From positions 1 through 64,000 of the forward strand of contig JAVETN010000001.1 of the NCBI GenBank assembly GCA_034006035.1: a stretch of 64,000 bases of DNA, written 5' to 3'. This stretch comes from Desulforegulaceae bacterium. GTDB taxonomy: Bacteria; Desulfobacterota; Desulfobacteria; Desulfobacterales; JACKCP01. This document shows positions 55,213-64,000 of this stretch, piece after piece (the first letter of the stretch is position 1; every line of letters begins with the position of its first letter). Under the pieces are notes generated by a model that saw nothing but the letters and a program-made list of their open reading frames with translations, ran no database searches and was not told where the DNA came from. The position numbers and the translations under genes were made by a program.

Positions 55213-57546
55213 ATGGAAAAAAAGTATTGCACATATATTTGTACAGGGTGCGGAATTGGCGAAGCCCTGAACATTGAAAAATTGGAGGAGGCTGCAAAGG
55301 AAAAAGGCTATGATAGTAAGGTTCATCCTTGTCTTTGCAGTGAGGAAGGCGTTGAGTTACTTAAAAAAGATGTTGCAGATGGAGTTAATGCTCTTTCAAT
55401 AGCAGCATGTTCACGAAGAGTTAACTTTGACATTTTCCGTTTTGATGGATGTGTTGTTGATAGAGTAAGTTTAAGAGAAGGTGTTGTCTGGTCTCATTCA
55501 AGGGAAGATTTTCCGGCACCCACAGAAGAGCAGCTTGATGATGAAACCTTTGTTGATAATATTCAGCATCTGGCAGATGACTATATAAGAATGGGAATTG
55601 CAAGGCTTGAAAAAATTACAGTTCCTGAGCCTTATAAACTTGAAAATTTCAACCGCAATATTCTTGTAATAGGCGGGGGTGTTACAGGTCTTACAGCAGC
55701 AGTTGAAGCTGCAGATGCAGGATACAATGTTACCGTTGTTGAAAAGACTGAAGCACTTGGCGGCTATTCTGCAAAAATGAGAAAACAAATCCCAATGGGT
55801 GACTACTCACAGGGACTTGTTGACCCCATTGTTGGCAAGCTTATTGAAAAAGCTGAAGCCAGTTCAAATATAACAATTAAAACAAATACTTTAGTTGCAC
55901 GTATTGCTGGTCAACCAGGTGAGTTTGTTGTTACTTTTAAGAAGCCTGGTGAAAAAACTGAGTTTGACGTTCCAATGGCGGTTCCTGAAGAGCGGCGTTA
56001 TGATGAAAAAGGGAATCCTCTTGACGTTGATCAAGTAAGAGAGATTTATGAAGAAATAAATGTAGGCCGTGCAGACGTTCTTACATTTGACCCTAATGGC
56101 GAACCATTTGCAGGTGTTGTTGTTGCTGCTGGATGGAGACCTGCTGAAGTTGATCCGGAAAAATATGCCCATCTTGGAGTTGGAAACAAAGATGTAATTA
56201 CAAACCATGAGTTTGAGCAGCTTGCAGCTAAAGGAAAAGTAGTAAGACCATCAGACGGCAAGCCGGCCAAAAATGTAGTATTTATTCAAAGCCCTGGAAT
56301 GGATGAGGGTGACTCTGATTTTGAATATACAGGTTCTGTGACAAGCATGGTTGCATTGAAACAGGCTAAATATGTTAGAGACGATTATTCAGACGGAAAA
56401 GCATATGTTATTTATCAGCATATGAAAACCCCGGGTCTTATGGAGGATTTCTATAAAGAAATTCAGCAGGACAGAGGAATTTTTCTTACAAAAGGTGAAG
56501 TTACTGAAGTAGTTGAAAATGGCGATGTCCTTGCAGTTTCAGCTGAGGGTACTCTTCTTGGAAATGATGTAACAATCAAAGCTGATCTTGTTGTTCTTGC
56601 AACAGGAATGGTTCCTGCCACTAAAGATGATCCTGTTGTAAACCTGGCATACAGACAAGGTCCTGGATTTAGAGATATAGATATTTTTGACGGATATGCA
56701 GATTCAAACTTTATTTGTTTTCCATACGAAACTCAAAGAACAGGGGTTTATACAGCTGGTGCAGTAAGAAGAAGTATGACAATTGAAGAGTCAACTGAAG
56801 ATGCACGTGGTGCAGCTCTTAAGGCAATTCAGGCAATTGAATCAGCCAACAGAGGTACATCAGTTCATCCAAGATCAGGTGATATGACTTTCCCTGATTT
56901 TTTCTTCCAGCGTTGTACTCAGTGCAAACGTTGTACAGAAGAATGTCCTTTTGGAGCACTTGATGATGATGAAAAAGGTACACCAAAGCCAAATCCGACA
57001 CGTTGCCGTAGATGCGGTACTTGTATGGGTGCTTGTCCTGAAAGAATTATCGGATTTGCAGATTATAATATTGACAGTATAGGCTCTATGATTAAGTCTG
57101 TCTGGGTTCCTTCAGACTGGGACTATGATCCAGTTCCACTTAGAATTCTTGGTTTAGTATGTGAAAATGATGCACTTCCAGCCCTTGACATGGCGGCTCT
57201 TCACAGAAAAAACATAAATCCCAATGTACGTATTGTTCCGGTTAGGTGCCTTGGTTCAATTAACGTTATATGGATTAAAGATGCCCTGTCTCAGGGTATG
57301 GACGGTGTGTTCATGCTTGGATGTAAGCATGGAGACGATTATCAGTGTCACTTTGTTAAAGGAAGTGAGCTAATGGATATCCGTACATCAAAAATGGGTG
57401 AAACTCTAGAAAGTCTTGCCCTTGAAAATGAAAGAATTGCACAGTTTGAAGTGGCTATAGACGATTATGACAAGGTTTCCGATATAATAAACGGATTTGT
57501 TGAAAAAGTTGAATCTCTTGGTCCCAACCCATTCAAGGGCTTCTAA
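55213..57546 (+). CDS. qmoB: quinone-interacting membrane-bound oxidoreductase subunit B
   Basis: A 777-residue cytoplasmic subunit. An N-terminal HdrA-type region with cysteines (YCTYICTGCGIGEAL, CLCSEEG, IAACSRRVN) is followed by an FAD domain (NILVIGGGVTGLTAAVEAADAGYNVTVVEK). Two [4Fe-4S] ferredoxin motifs come next (CTQCKRCTEECPFGAL, CRRCGTCMGACPERI), then a C-terminal MvhD-like domain (VRCLGSINVIWIKDAL, FMLGCKHGDDYQCH). This domain order is that of QmoB. It begins 15 bases after qmoA with GGGAG upstream. Confidence 0.96.
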   Translation: MEKKYCTYICTGCGIGEALNIEKLEEAAKEKGYDSKVHPCLCSEEGVELLKKDVADGVNALSIAACSRRVNFDIFRFDGCVVDRVSLREGVVWSHSREDFPAPTEEQLDDETFVDNIQHLADDYIRMGIARLEKITVPEPYKLENFNRNILVIGGGVTGLTAAVEAADAGYNVTVVEKTEALGGYSAKMRKQIPMGDYSQGLVDPIVGKLIEKAEASSNITIKTNTLVARIAGQPGEFVVTFKKPGEKTEFDVPMAVPEERRYDEKGNPLDVDQVREIYEEINVGRADVLTFDPNGEPFAGVVVAAGWRPAEVDPEKYAHLGVGNKDVITNHEFEQLAAKGKVVRPSDGKPAKNVVFIQSPGMDEGDSDFEYTGSVTSMVALKQAKYVRDDYSDGKAYVIYQHMKTPGLMEDFYKEIQQDRGIFLTKGEVTEVVENGDVLAVSAEGTLLGNDVTIKADLVVLATGMVPATKDDPVVNLAYRQGPGFRDIDIFDGYADSNFICFPYETQRTGVYTAGAVRRSMTIEESTEDARGAALKAIQAIESANRGTSVHPRSGDMTFPDFFFQRCTQCKRCTEECPFGALDDDEKGTPKPNPTRCRRCGTCMGACPERIIGFADYNIDSIGSMIKSVWVPSDWDYDPVPLRILGLVCENDALPALDMAALHRKNINPNVRIVPVRCLGSINVIWIKDALSQGMDGVFMLGCKHGDDYQCHFVKGSELMDIRTSKMGETLESLALENERIAQFEVAIDDYDKVSDIINGFVEKVESLGPNPFKGF

Positions 57547-57594
57547 ATTTGAAGTTTTGTGATGTTGTAATTAATTTTCTAAGGAGGTTGGAAA

Positions 57595-58779
57595 ATGTCT
57601 GAAAAATATATGGTGGAGCCTGATCTGGAATTCATAGATGATGTGATGGGGCTTGGCGGTGAAAGCTTAAAAAAATGCTTTCAGTGTGCAACATGTTCGG
57701 TGGCATGTCCTATAGCACCAGAAAATAAACCTTTCCCAAGGAAAGAAATGATAGCTGCGTCCTGGGGATTAAAAGACAAACTTGTTGGAAACGGTGATAT
57801 TTGGCTTTGCCACAATTGTGGCGACTGCTCCACTCTTTGCCCAAGGGGTGCAAAACCAGGTGATGTTCTTTCAGCTCTTCGCTCATACGCAATTACAGAA
57901 TATGCAAAGCCAAAAGTACTTGGAAAAATGGTAAATGATCCGAAAAAATTCTGGACACTAACCGCAGTTCCAGCAGTAATTTTTGCTGTATTTGCTATAT
58001 TTACAATATTTGGCGGAGAGTTTATGGCCGGTATTTTCGGCGGTAAGCTCTGGTATCATACACCAGACGGTAATCCTTATCCTGGAGTAGCAGCTTCAAA
58101 TTTTGTTTCAAGCTGGTTTGTTGACGTTGTTTTTATACCTCTTGCAATTTTTGTAGTCACAGTTTTTGCACTGGGTCTTAAAGATTTTATTGCTGATATG
58201 CATAAAAATGCAATTCTTGAAGGTAAAACAGCTAAAGAAAAAATTAATCTAAAAGAATTTCTTTTGACTTTTAAGGTCTCTATCCCTAAAATTTTAAAAC
58301 ATAGACAATTTACTGAGTGCGGTGAGAATAGAGAGCGTTCAACAGCTCATATGATGGTTCTTTTTTCATTCATAGGTCTTTTTATTACAACCGCAACAGT
58401 ATTTGTGGGAGTTTATTTGCTTGGCTACGGCACTCCCTACAGCCAGCTTAATCCGATTAAATGGCTTGGTAACGTTTCAGGTGTTGCTCTTTTAATCGGT
58501 GGTGCTCTAATGGTTAAACAAAGACTTGATAAAAAAGAAGACCAGGTATCTTCATATAAAGACTGGTATCTTCTTGGTCTTATTCTTACAGTGGGCGGTA
58601 CAGGTATGCTTACTCAAATGTCAAGATTAGCAGGTTCAGGTTTTTTCTGCTATACTTTTTACTATGTGCATTTGATTTCAATCTTTCATCTTTTTGCATA
58701 TCTTCCATACTCAAAATTGGCACATCTTGTTTACAGAACAGTTGCCATGAATTATTCAGAGTATGCTGAAAGAAAATAG
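57595..58779 (+). CDS. qmoC: quinone-interacting membrane-bound oxidoreductase subunit C
   Basis: A 394-residue fusion of an HdrC-like ferredoxin domain and an HdrE/NarI-like cytochrome b domain. Two cluster motifs (CFQCATCSVACPIAP, CHNCGDCSTLCPRGA) lie in the first 90 residues. About six hydrophobic helices follow, including FWTLTAVPAVIFAVFAIFTI and MMVLFSFIGLFITTATVFVGVYL, with conserved histidines (HRQF, AHMM, HLISIFHLF) likely to bind heme b. It is the membrane anchor and menaquinol site. AAGGAGG precedes the ATG and a terminator follows. Confidence 0.96.
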   Translation: MSEKYMVEPDLEFIDDVMGLGGESLKKCFQCATCSVACPIAPENKPFPRKEMIAASWGLKDKLVGNGDIWLCHNCGDCSTLCPRGAKPGDVLSALRSYAITEYAKPKVLGKMVNDPKKFWTLTAVPAVIFAVFAIFTIFGGEFMAGIFGGKLWYHTPDGNPYPGVAASNFVSSWFVDVVFIPLAIFVVTVFALGLKDFIADMHKNAILEGKTAKEKINLKEFLLTFKVSIPKILKHRQFTECGENRERSTAHMMVLFSFIGLFITTATVFVGVYLLGYGTPYSQLNPIKWLGNVSGVALLIGGALMVKQRLDKKEDQVSSYKDWYLLGLILTVGGTGMLTQMSRLAGSGFFCYTFYYVHLISIFHLFAYLPYSKLAHLVYRTVAMNYSEYAERK

Positions 58780-58804
58780 TACTTAAAGCTCAAGTTTAAA
58801 ATTT

Positions 58805-58840
58805 AAAGGTCGGAATTTTTCCGGCCTTTACTTTTTTTGA
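58805..58840 (+). terminator. intrinsic terminator after qmoC
   Basis: AAAGGTCGG pairs with CCGGCCTTT (one G-T pair) around a seven-base loop and is followed by an ACTTTTTTT tract. It lies 25 bases after the qmoC stop. Confidence 0.85.
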
Positions 58841-58847
58841 GAGTAAA

Positions 58848-59822
58848 ATGAAAAATAATAAGTTTAATAAAAAATCCATCTTGTATATACTGATAATTCT
58901 TATTTTTATAGTATATTCCAGGGTGTTTTTTGTTGTTTTTTCAGATAAAGAAGTTTCTGGAAATACTTGCTTGAAAAAACAAACAAAGCTAAATAAAGTT
59001 TTTGTAGAAAAGACCACAGGGCTAAAGTTTGTCAGAATGGACAGTGGTGAGTTTTACATGGGAAGCCCTGAGAGCGAAGATGGAAGAAAATCAGATGAAG
59101 GTCCTTTAACAAGAGTTTGCATTAATGAGTTCATGATTTCAGAAAGTGAGACAAGGGTTAAGGATTTTTCATTGTTTGTCTCTCAAACAAATTATATAAC
59201 CACAGCAGAAAAAGAAGGCTTTTCCTATATTTATTCTCCTTTAACGGGTAGATGGGAAAAAAAAACAGGGGTTTCATGGAAGAAGCCGGGCTTTGAACAA
59301 ACTGAAGATCATCCGGTGGTTCATCTTTCTTTTTTTGATGCAATGGAGTTTGCTAACTGGCTGGATCAAAAATATAAGCAAATAAAAATAGGGCTTCCAA
59401 GTGAACATCAATGGGAATATGCTGCAAAAAAAGGCTATATTGAATTAAAAAACAAAGAAGAAATCTGTTTGTATTCAAATTCAGCTGATTTAAGTGCAAA
59501 GGGAAATTTTCCAGGGTGGAAGATTTCAAGCTGTGAAGACGGTTTTGTGTTTACTGCTCCTGTTAAGAGTTTTAATCCAGATACCAATGGACTCTACGAT
59601 ATGGCAGGTAATGTTTGGGAGTGGTGTGATTCAGAATATAAGCCTTATATCAGTAGCCAGAACTTAAGTGTTTATGGGAAAAAAAAGAGTGTTGTGATAA
59701 AAGGTGGAAGTTTTTACAGTAAACCGGAGTTTTTGAGGTTTTCTGCAAGGGAGCATTTAAACTCAGGGAAAAAAAGAGCTTATGATCTTGGGTTTAGATT
59801 AGTGATAACAGGCAATGATTGA
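58848..59822 (+). CDS. formylglycine-generating-enzyme-fold (SUMF1-like) protein, membrane anchored
   Basis: A 324-residue protein with one N-terminal hydrophobic anchor (ILYILIILIFIVYSRVFFVVF) and an FGE-sulfatase domain outside. Landmarks are LKFVRMDSGEFYMGSPESED, the PVVHLSFFDAMEFANWL region, LPSEHQWEYAAKKG, and YDMAGNVWEWCDSEY near the end. True formylglycine-generating enzymes use a C-terminal cysteine pair; none is seen here (SAREHLNSGKKRAYDLGFRL), so it probably does not oxidise sulfatase cysteines and may be a structural or binding protein. No sulfatase is adjacent. Confidence 0.83.
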   Translation: MKNNKFNKKSILYILIILIFIVYSRVFFVVFSDKEVSGNTCLKKQTKLNKVFVEKTTGLKFVRMDSGEFYMGSPESEDGRKSDEGPLTRVCINEFMISESETRVKDFSLFVSQTNYITTAEKEGFSYIYSPLTGRWEKKTGVSWKKPGFEQTEDHPVVHLSFFDAMEFANWLDQKYKQIKIGLPSEHQWEYAAKKGYIELKNKEEICLYSNSADLSAKGNFPGWKISSCEDGFVFTAPVKSFNPDTNGLYDMAGNVWEWCDSEYKPYISSQNLSVYGKKKSVVIKGGSFYSKPEFLRFSAREHLNSGKKRAYDLGFRLVITGND

Positions 59823-59828
59823 TTGAAT

Positions 59829-60578
59829 ATGAGCGAAAAACAAACAAATATAAAAGAAAATGAAAAATTTAAAGGGCTTTTTTCCCTGTTTTCAGGAAGA
59901 GAGCTGAAAACATTTTTTAAAAAATACATTGTTTTTATTGTTGTAATTGAAATCTTGATATTCATGATTTGTTGGCTCTATCAGATTGGTGCAATAGGTT
60001 ATGACAGGTTTGGTCCTGTTGAGAGCAGCTTTCCCTGGAAGGTATATTTTATAACTGCCTTTATGGTTCCAGTTGGAATTACTTTTATGTTTGGAGTTTT
60101 TATTGTAACTTTTGAGCACTTATTTTTTCACGGAAGAAAGATCAATGAAAAAAATAAAAAGAGAGAAGAAAAAACAATAAGGCTCAGGCAGTTTTTAACT
60201 TTTGTTTTTCATTCACCTTTTCTTGCTTTTGTTTTAGTTTTAGGTGTTATTTTGCTCTTATTCCTTGATTTTGATAGATTGAGCTTTTTTTTAGAAAGTA
60301 GTAGTAAAAATTTTTTTGAAGGTGTAAAGATTTTGCTTATAGGGCTGAGTGCAGGGTTGACTTTAGTTGCACTTGGGTGGCTTTTGTTTAGATACAAGCT
60401 TAAAAGAAAAGAAATGGATTATTTGTATAGATTGAAATTGGCCGAAAAAACTGGTGTGGTATGGATAGAAAAAGATAAGGTAATAGAAAAAGACGGTAAA
60501 ATTATTATTTTGGGAAAAAAAGGTGATGAAAGTGATGATTTATATCTGCCTGGAATAAAACCAAATGATGATAATTAA
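59829..60578 (+). CDS. hypothetical membrane protein
   Basis: A 249-residue protein I do not recognise. It has four hydrophobic segments, among them FIVVIEILIFMICWLY, VYFITAFMVPVGITFMFGVFIV, FLAFVLVLGVILLLFL and ILLIGLSAGLTLVALGWLLF. A short soluble C-terminal stretch ends in DDLYLPGIKPNDDN. The frame is open to a TTG at 59823, but the ATG at 59829 is more likely. It starts six bases after the SUMF1-like gene, suggesting a two-gene unit, and no homologous partner is evident. Confidence 0.65.
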   Translation: MSEKQTNIKENEKFKGLFSLFSGRELKTFFKKYIVFIVVIEILIFMICWLYQIGAIGYDRFGPVESSFPWKVYFITAFMVPVGITFMFGVFIVTFEHLFFHGRKINEKNKKREEKTIRLRQFLTFVFHSPFLAFVLVLGVILLLFLDFDRLSFFLESSSKNFFEGVKILLIGLSAGLTLVALGWLLFRYKLKRKEMDYLYRLKLAEKTGVVWIEKDKVIEKDGKIIILGKKGDESDDLYLPGIKPNDDN

Positions 60579-60579
60579 C

Positions 60580-60608
60580 TTGACAATTTAAGATTAGAAT
60601 GTAAAAAA
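60580..60608 (+). promoter_or_regulatory. possible rplU promoter
   Basis: A perfect TTGACA at 60580-60585 is followed, after 16 bases, by TAAAAA (60602-60607). It lies about 50 bases before the rplU ATG. The -10 is weak, so confidence is limited. Confidence 0.4.
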
Positions 60609-60658
60609 TGTGATTTTGTAAAGATTATGGAATTTTTTGTATAATAAGGAGAAAGACC

Positions 60659-60970
60659 ATGTATGCAGTCGTGGCAACCGGTGGTAAACAATACAGAGTT
60701 GAAGAGGGCGAAGTCCTCAAGGTAGAAAAACTTCCCGGAGAAGTGGGTTCGGAAGTTGTTTTAGATGATGTACTTCTTTATTCTGATGGAGAAAATGTCA
60801 GTATAGGTCAGCCAAAGCTTGAAGGTGCTTCTGTGAAAGCAGAAATTGTAGAGCAGGGCAGACTTAAAAAAGTGATTGTTTTCAAGTTCAAGAGAAGAAA
60901 ACGTTATAGAAGAAAACAGGGGCATAAGCAGCATTTTACTGCGATTAAGATTAAGCAGATTGAAGCATAA
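60659..60970 (+). CDS. rplU: 50S ribosomal protein L21
   Basis: A 103-residue L21, starting [25 protein letters not shown] with the conserved [23 protein letters not shown] block. AAGGAG precedes the ATG. It starts the rplU-rpmA-obgE-proB-proA cluster. Confidence 0.97.
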   Translation: MYAVVATGGKQYRVEEGEVLKVEKLPGEVGSEVVLDDVLLYSDGENVSIGQPKLEGASVKAEIVEQGRLKKVIVFKFKRRKRYRRKQGHKQHFTAIKIKQIEA

Positions 60971-60995
60971 TTTTTTATAATCCAAGAGGTGGATA

Positions 60996-61250
60996 ATGGC
61001 TCATAAAAAAGCAGGCGGGAGTACCAGGAACGGCCGTGACAGTGCTGGTCAACGCCGAGGTGTAAAAATATTCAGCGGACAAAGAGTTCTTGCAGGCAAT
61101 GTGCTTGTAAAACAATTGGGTACTAAAATTTATCCTGGAGAAAATGTCGGGATGGGACGTGATTTTACCTTATTTGCAACATCTGACGGTGTTGTAAAGT
61201 ATGAAAGAATGGGTAAAACTCGTAAAAAAGTAAGTGTTGTTGCCGCGTGA
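60996..61250 (+). CDS. rpmA: 50S ribosomal protein L27
   Basis: An 84-residue L27, starting [23 protein letters not shown], whose N-terminus reaches the peptidyl-transferase centre. There is no Firmicutes-type N-terminal extension to be cleaved. Its stop overlaps the GTG start of obgE. Confidence 0.97.
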   Translation: MAHKKAGGSTRNGRDSAGQRRGVKIFSGQRVLAGNVLVKQLGTKIYPGENVGMGRDFTLFATSDGVVKYERMGKTRKKVSVVAA

Positions 61251-62248
61251 AATTTGTAGATGAAGCCTGGATCAAGATAGAGTCAGGAAAAGGCGGCCCG
61301 GGCTGTGTCAGTTTCCGTAGGGAGAAGTTTATCGAAAAAGGTGGCCCCAACGGAGGAGATGGCGGAAAAGGCGGGGATGTAATAATTCAGGCTTCAGAAA
61401 ACCGCAGAACTCTTTACAGATTCAGATACACTACCGTAGTAAAAGCAGAAAACGGAAGGCCCGGGGAAGGAAGCTTAAGGAGCGGACGAAAAGGCAAGGA
61501 TGTCACTCTTGAAGTTCCCCCTGGGACACTTGTTTTTCATTCAGATACAAAAGAACTTATTCACGATTTTTCTGCTGAGAATGAATCTATCATAGTTGCT
61601 AAAGGCGGAAGAGGCGGAAAAGGGAATAAATTCTTTACCACATCAACCAACAGGGCTCCAAGATTTGCTCAGCCTGGTGAAGAAGGTGAAGAGCTAAACC
61701 TTTTTCTTGAGCTCAAACTTTTGGCAGACATTGGTATTATTGGTTTTCCCAATGCAGGAAAGTCATCTCTTATAAGCAGAATTTCAGCAGCCAGGCCTAA
61801 AGTAGCAGATTATCCTTTTACAACTCTTATTCCTAATATAGGAGTTGTTGATCCAGGTTTTGGTGAGCCTTTTGTTGCAGCTGATATTCCCGGAATAATT
61901 GAAGGGGCTCATAAAGGAGTTGGGCTTGGGCACAGGTTTTTAAAGCATGTTGAAAGAACAAAGCTTATTGTCCATCTTATAGATGCTTCATCTATTGATG
62001 AAACAGACCCTCTTTATCAATTCAATTCATTAAATAATGAATTAAGACTTTTTAATCCTCAAATTCTTAAAAAGAAACAAATAATTGTTTTAAATAAAAT
62101 CGATTTAACAGAGTCCGTTGAAAAAGTTGATATATTCAAAAAGCAATTCCAGGGTAAAAGAGTTTTTGAAATTTCTGCTGCCACAGGCAAAGGAGTTGAG
62201 CAGCTTGTCAAATTTTTAGGGCAGGTTTTAAAAAGAGATGATAAATAA
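61247..62248 (+). CDS. obgE: GTPase Obg
   Basis: A 333-residue Obg/CgtA GTPase involved in late 50S assembly. The glycine-rich Obg fold ([33 protein letters not shown]) precedes the G domain: G1 [10 protein letters not shown], switch [14 protein letters not shown]3 [11 protein letters not shown]4 NKID, and ISAATGKGV as G5. It begins at GTG overlapping the rpmA stop (GTGA), so it is translationally coupled. The short C-terminus lacks an OCT domain. Confidence 0.97.
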   Translation: MKFVDEAWIKIESGKGGPGCVSFRREKFIEKGGPNGGDGGKGGDVIIQASENRRTLYRFRYTTVVKAENGRPGEGSLRSGRKGKDVTLEVPPGTLVFHSDTKELIHDFSAENESIIVAKGGRGGKGNKFFTTSTNRAPRFAQPGEEGEELNLFLELKLLADIGIIGFPNAGKSSLISRISAARPKVADYPFTTLIPNIGVVDPGFGEPFVAADIPGIIEGAHKGVGLGHRFLKHVERTKLIVHLIDASSIDETDPLYQFNSLNNELRLFNPQILKKKQIIVLNKIDLTESVEKVDIFKKQFQGKRVFEISAATGKGVEQLVKFLGQVLKRDDK

Positions 62249-63371
62249 CAAAGAGCATATAGAAACTGCAAGAAGAATAGTAATTAAGCTTGGGAGTAAT
62301 GTTCTTACAGGAAAAAATGATCTTAATATTTCAGTAATAGCTTCTTTGTCCAAACAGGTTAATTCCTTAATTCAATCAAATAAACAGGTTATAATCGTAT
62401 CTTCAGGGGCAATGGCTGCTGGGCTTAAAAAAATGGGGCTTAAAAAAAGACCGGTTCTTTTGCCTGAACGTCAGGCTGTTGCCGCAGTTGGTCAGACCAG
62501 GCTTATCATGGAATATGACCGTGCTTTTTCTGTTTATGGGATAATTGTCAGTCAGCTTCTTCTGACCTCGGAAGATCTTGGTGAAAGAAAACGGTATTTG
62601 AATGCCCGTAATACCTTAAACACTCTTTTGTCTAAAAATATAATTCCAATTATAAATGAAAATGATACAGTTTCAATTGATGAAATTGCTTTTGGGGACA
62701 ATGATAACCTTTCTGCAATGGTTGCAATGCTCATGGACGCGGATCTGCTTATCAACCTTACAGATATTGATGGAGTATATACAAAAGATCCAAGAAGATT
62801 TGAAGATGCTGAGCATATAAGTCTTATAGATTCAATTACTGAAGATATTGAAAAAATGGCTGGAGATATTCCAGGTGCTCTTGGTACCGGAGGGATGAAA
62901 TCTAAGATCAAAGCCGCAAAAAAAGTTATGATGCACGGAATTCCAATGATAATTGCAAACGGACTTCATTCTCATACCATAGATGATATATTTTCTTTTA
63001 AGGCAAATGGAACTTTTTTTGTTCCTTTAAGGGAAAAAATTAAGAGCAGAAAGTCCTGGATAGCTTTTAATCTTAAGCCTAAAGGATCAATAGTTATTGA
63101 TGAGGGTGCAAAAAAAGCCCTTGTTAAAAATGGAAAAAGTCTTCTTCCCGGAGGAATTATAGTTGTAAATGAAGATTTTCATATGGGAGAACCAGTTAAG
63201 ATTCTAGATAAAAAAGGTGAAGAAATAGGCTCAGGACTTGTGAATTATTCCTCTGCTGATATAAGAAAAATTGCGGGAAGAAAAACCGATGAAATTAAAA
63301 AAGTTCTTGGCCTTAAGCCCTATGATGAAATTATACACAGGGATAATCTTGTTATAATACTTACAAAATAA
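62238..63371 (+). CDS. proB: glutamate 5-kinase
   Basis: A 377-residue proline-biosynthesis kinase that phosphorylates glutamate. The amino-acid-kinase domain has RRIVIKLGSNVLTG, IVSSGAMAAGLKKMG, NENDTVSIDEIAFGDNDNLSAMVA and GTGGMKSKIKAAKKVM. The C-terminal PUA domain (GSIVIDEGAKKALVKNGKSLLPGGIIVV) is complete. It overlaps obgE by 11 bases and is followed by proA. Confidence 0.96.
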   Translation: MINNKEHIETARRIVIKLGSNVLTGKNDLNISVIASLSKQVNSLIQSNKQVIIVSSGAMAAGLKKMGLKKRPVLLPERQAVAAVGQTRLIMEYDRAFSVYGIIVSQLLLTSEDLGERKRYLNARNTLNTLLSKNIIPIINENDTVSIDEIAFGDNDNLSAMVAMLMDADLLINLTDIDGVYTKDPRRFEDAEHISLIDSITEDIEKMAGDIPGALGTGGMKSKIKAAKKVMMHGIPMIIANGLHSHTIDDIFSFKANGTFFVPLREKIKSRKSWIAFNLKPKGSIVIDEGAKKALVKNGKSLLPGGIIVVNEDFHMGEPVKILDKKGEEIGSGLVNYSSADIRKIAGRKTDEIKKVLGLKPYDEIIHRDNLVIILTK

Positions 63372-63486
63372 TTTTTTGCTGGTGCGATTTAATTGGGTTT
63401 AATCTTCTTCCCCTATTTGTTTCCAATTATTGATTAATATTTCAGACCAAAGATTTAATATTGAAAACTTGAAATCGGGGTGAAAA

Positions 63487-64000
63487 ATGGAAAAATTAAT
63501 AACCGAAATTGCTCAGAGTGCAAAAAATGCCTCAAGAAAAACAGCCATCCTTTCAACAGATCAAAAAAACAAGGCTTTGAAAGAAATAAAGTTAAGCCTT
63601 GAAAAAAACTACAAAAAAATTCAGGAAGAAAATTTAAAAGATATTGAAAAAGCAAGGGAAGAAGGACTTTCATCTGCAATGATAGATCGACTGACTTTGA
63701 GTGATAACGTAATGAACTCAATGATTTCAGGAATAGATGAAGTTATTCTTCTTGACGATCCTGTTGGGAGAATAGGTTCCATAAAAAAAAGACCAAACGG
63801 CCTTGAAGTAGGGAGGATGAACATTCCAATCGGAGTGATAGGAATGATTTATGAATCAAGGCCAAATGTTACAATAGATGCCGGTGTTTTATGTCTTAAA
63901 GCAGGTAATGCCGTTATTCTAAGAGGGGGAACAGAAGCTTTTCACTCAAACCAGATTCTTGGTTCAGCAATTTCGGAAGGCCTTGAAAATGCTGGTCTTG
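63487..64000 (+). CDS. proA: glutamate-5-semialdehyde dehydrogenase (gamma-glutamyl phosphate reductase), 5' part
   Basis: The first 171 codons of proA, cut by the window end. It begins MEKLITEIAQSAKNASRKTA with GGTGAAA upstream, and continues with DRLTLSDNVMNSMISGIDEV, DPVGRIGSIKKRPNGLEVGRMNIPIGVIGMIYESRPNV and AGVLCLKAGNAVILRGGTEAFHSN, all standard ProA sequence. It uses the product of proB and NADPH to make glutamate semialdehyde. Confidence 0.95.
   Translation, partial: MEKLITEIAQSAKNASRKTAILSTDQKNKALKEIKLSLEKNYKKIQEENLKDIEKAREEGLSSAMIDRLTLSDNVMNSMISGIDEVILLDDPVGRIGSIKKRPNGLEVGRMNIPIGVIGMIYESRPNVTIDAGVLCLKAGNAVILRGGTEAFHSNQILGSAISEGLENAGL

Overview
The window looks like chromosomal DNA from an AT-rich, Gram-negative, anaerobic sulfate-reducing bacterium of the Desulfobacterota. 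The main evidence is a complete aprBA - qmoABC block (APS reductase and its membrane electron-donor complex) at 51.2-58.8 kb. Outer-membrane efflux genes show a Gram-negative envelope. A benzoyl/2-hydroxyacyl-CoA dehydratase-type activase fragment, acyl-CoA:CoA transferases and radical-SAM enzymes fit an anaerobe. No rRNA, tRNA, phage, insertion sequence or CRISPR array was recognised.

Layout. 0-6.6 kb: end of a CoA-enzyme activase, arylamine N-acetyltransferase, TesB thioesterase, Fe/Mn superoxide dismutase, a PflA-like radical-SAM enzyme, a YdjM-type membrane hydrolase and an MscS channel. 6.9-9 kb: a PurF-like protein without the nucleophilic cysteine, then orphan small genes. 9.2-15.9 kb: an RND efflux operon whose outer-membrane channel carries an N-terminal ABC substrate-binding-type domain. 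16.2-27.5 kb: metabolic genes (two CoA transferases, a LysA-like decarboxylase, a PfkB kinase, a nitronate monooxygenase), a helicase, an EamA transporter with a frameshift at a T11 tract, and a MerR regulator lying downstream of a CoA transferase that has a near-perfect MerR/LiuR-like operator in its promoter.

27.8-45.4 kb is a long minus-strand information-processing block. In transcription order it reads infC (ATA start), rpmI, rplT, [terminator], pheS, pheT, [terminator], rimP, nusA, infB, rbfA, nrnA, truB, rpsO, [structured leader], pnp, an M16 peptidase, dut and an MBL hydrolase. 45.5-50.7 kb: a deaminase, an orphan HsdR-N-like protein, a dGTPase, three YkgJ-type cysteine-cluster proteins and an atypical SDR protein. 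51.2-58.8 kb: aprBA and qmoABC, each ended by a strong intrinsic terminator. 58.8-60.6 kb: a formylglycine-generating-enzyme-fold protein without the catalytic cysteines and a small membrane protein. 60.6-64 kb: rplU-rpmA-obgE-proB-proA, with proA cut by the window end.

Most of the window is ordinary housekeeping sequence. The points most worth a second look are the substrate-binding/TolC fusion, the cysteine-less PurF homologue, the nested stem structure ahead of pnp (a candidate RNase III autoregulation site), the LiuR-like operator, the 15-bp repeat tract encoding an acidic NusA tail, the T11 frameshift, the non-canonical infC start, and the matched inverted repeats upstream of apr and qmo. 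All calls come from reading the sequence; no database search was run.
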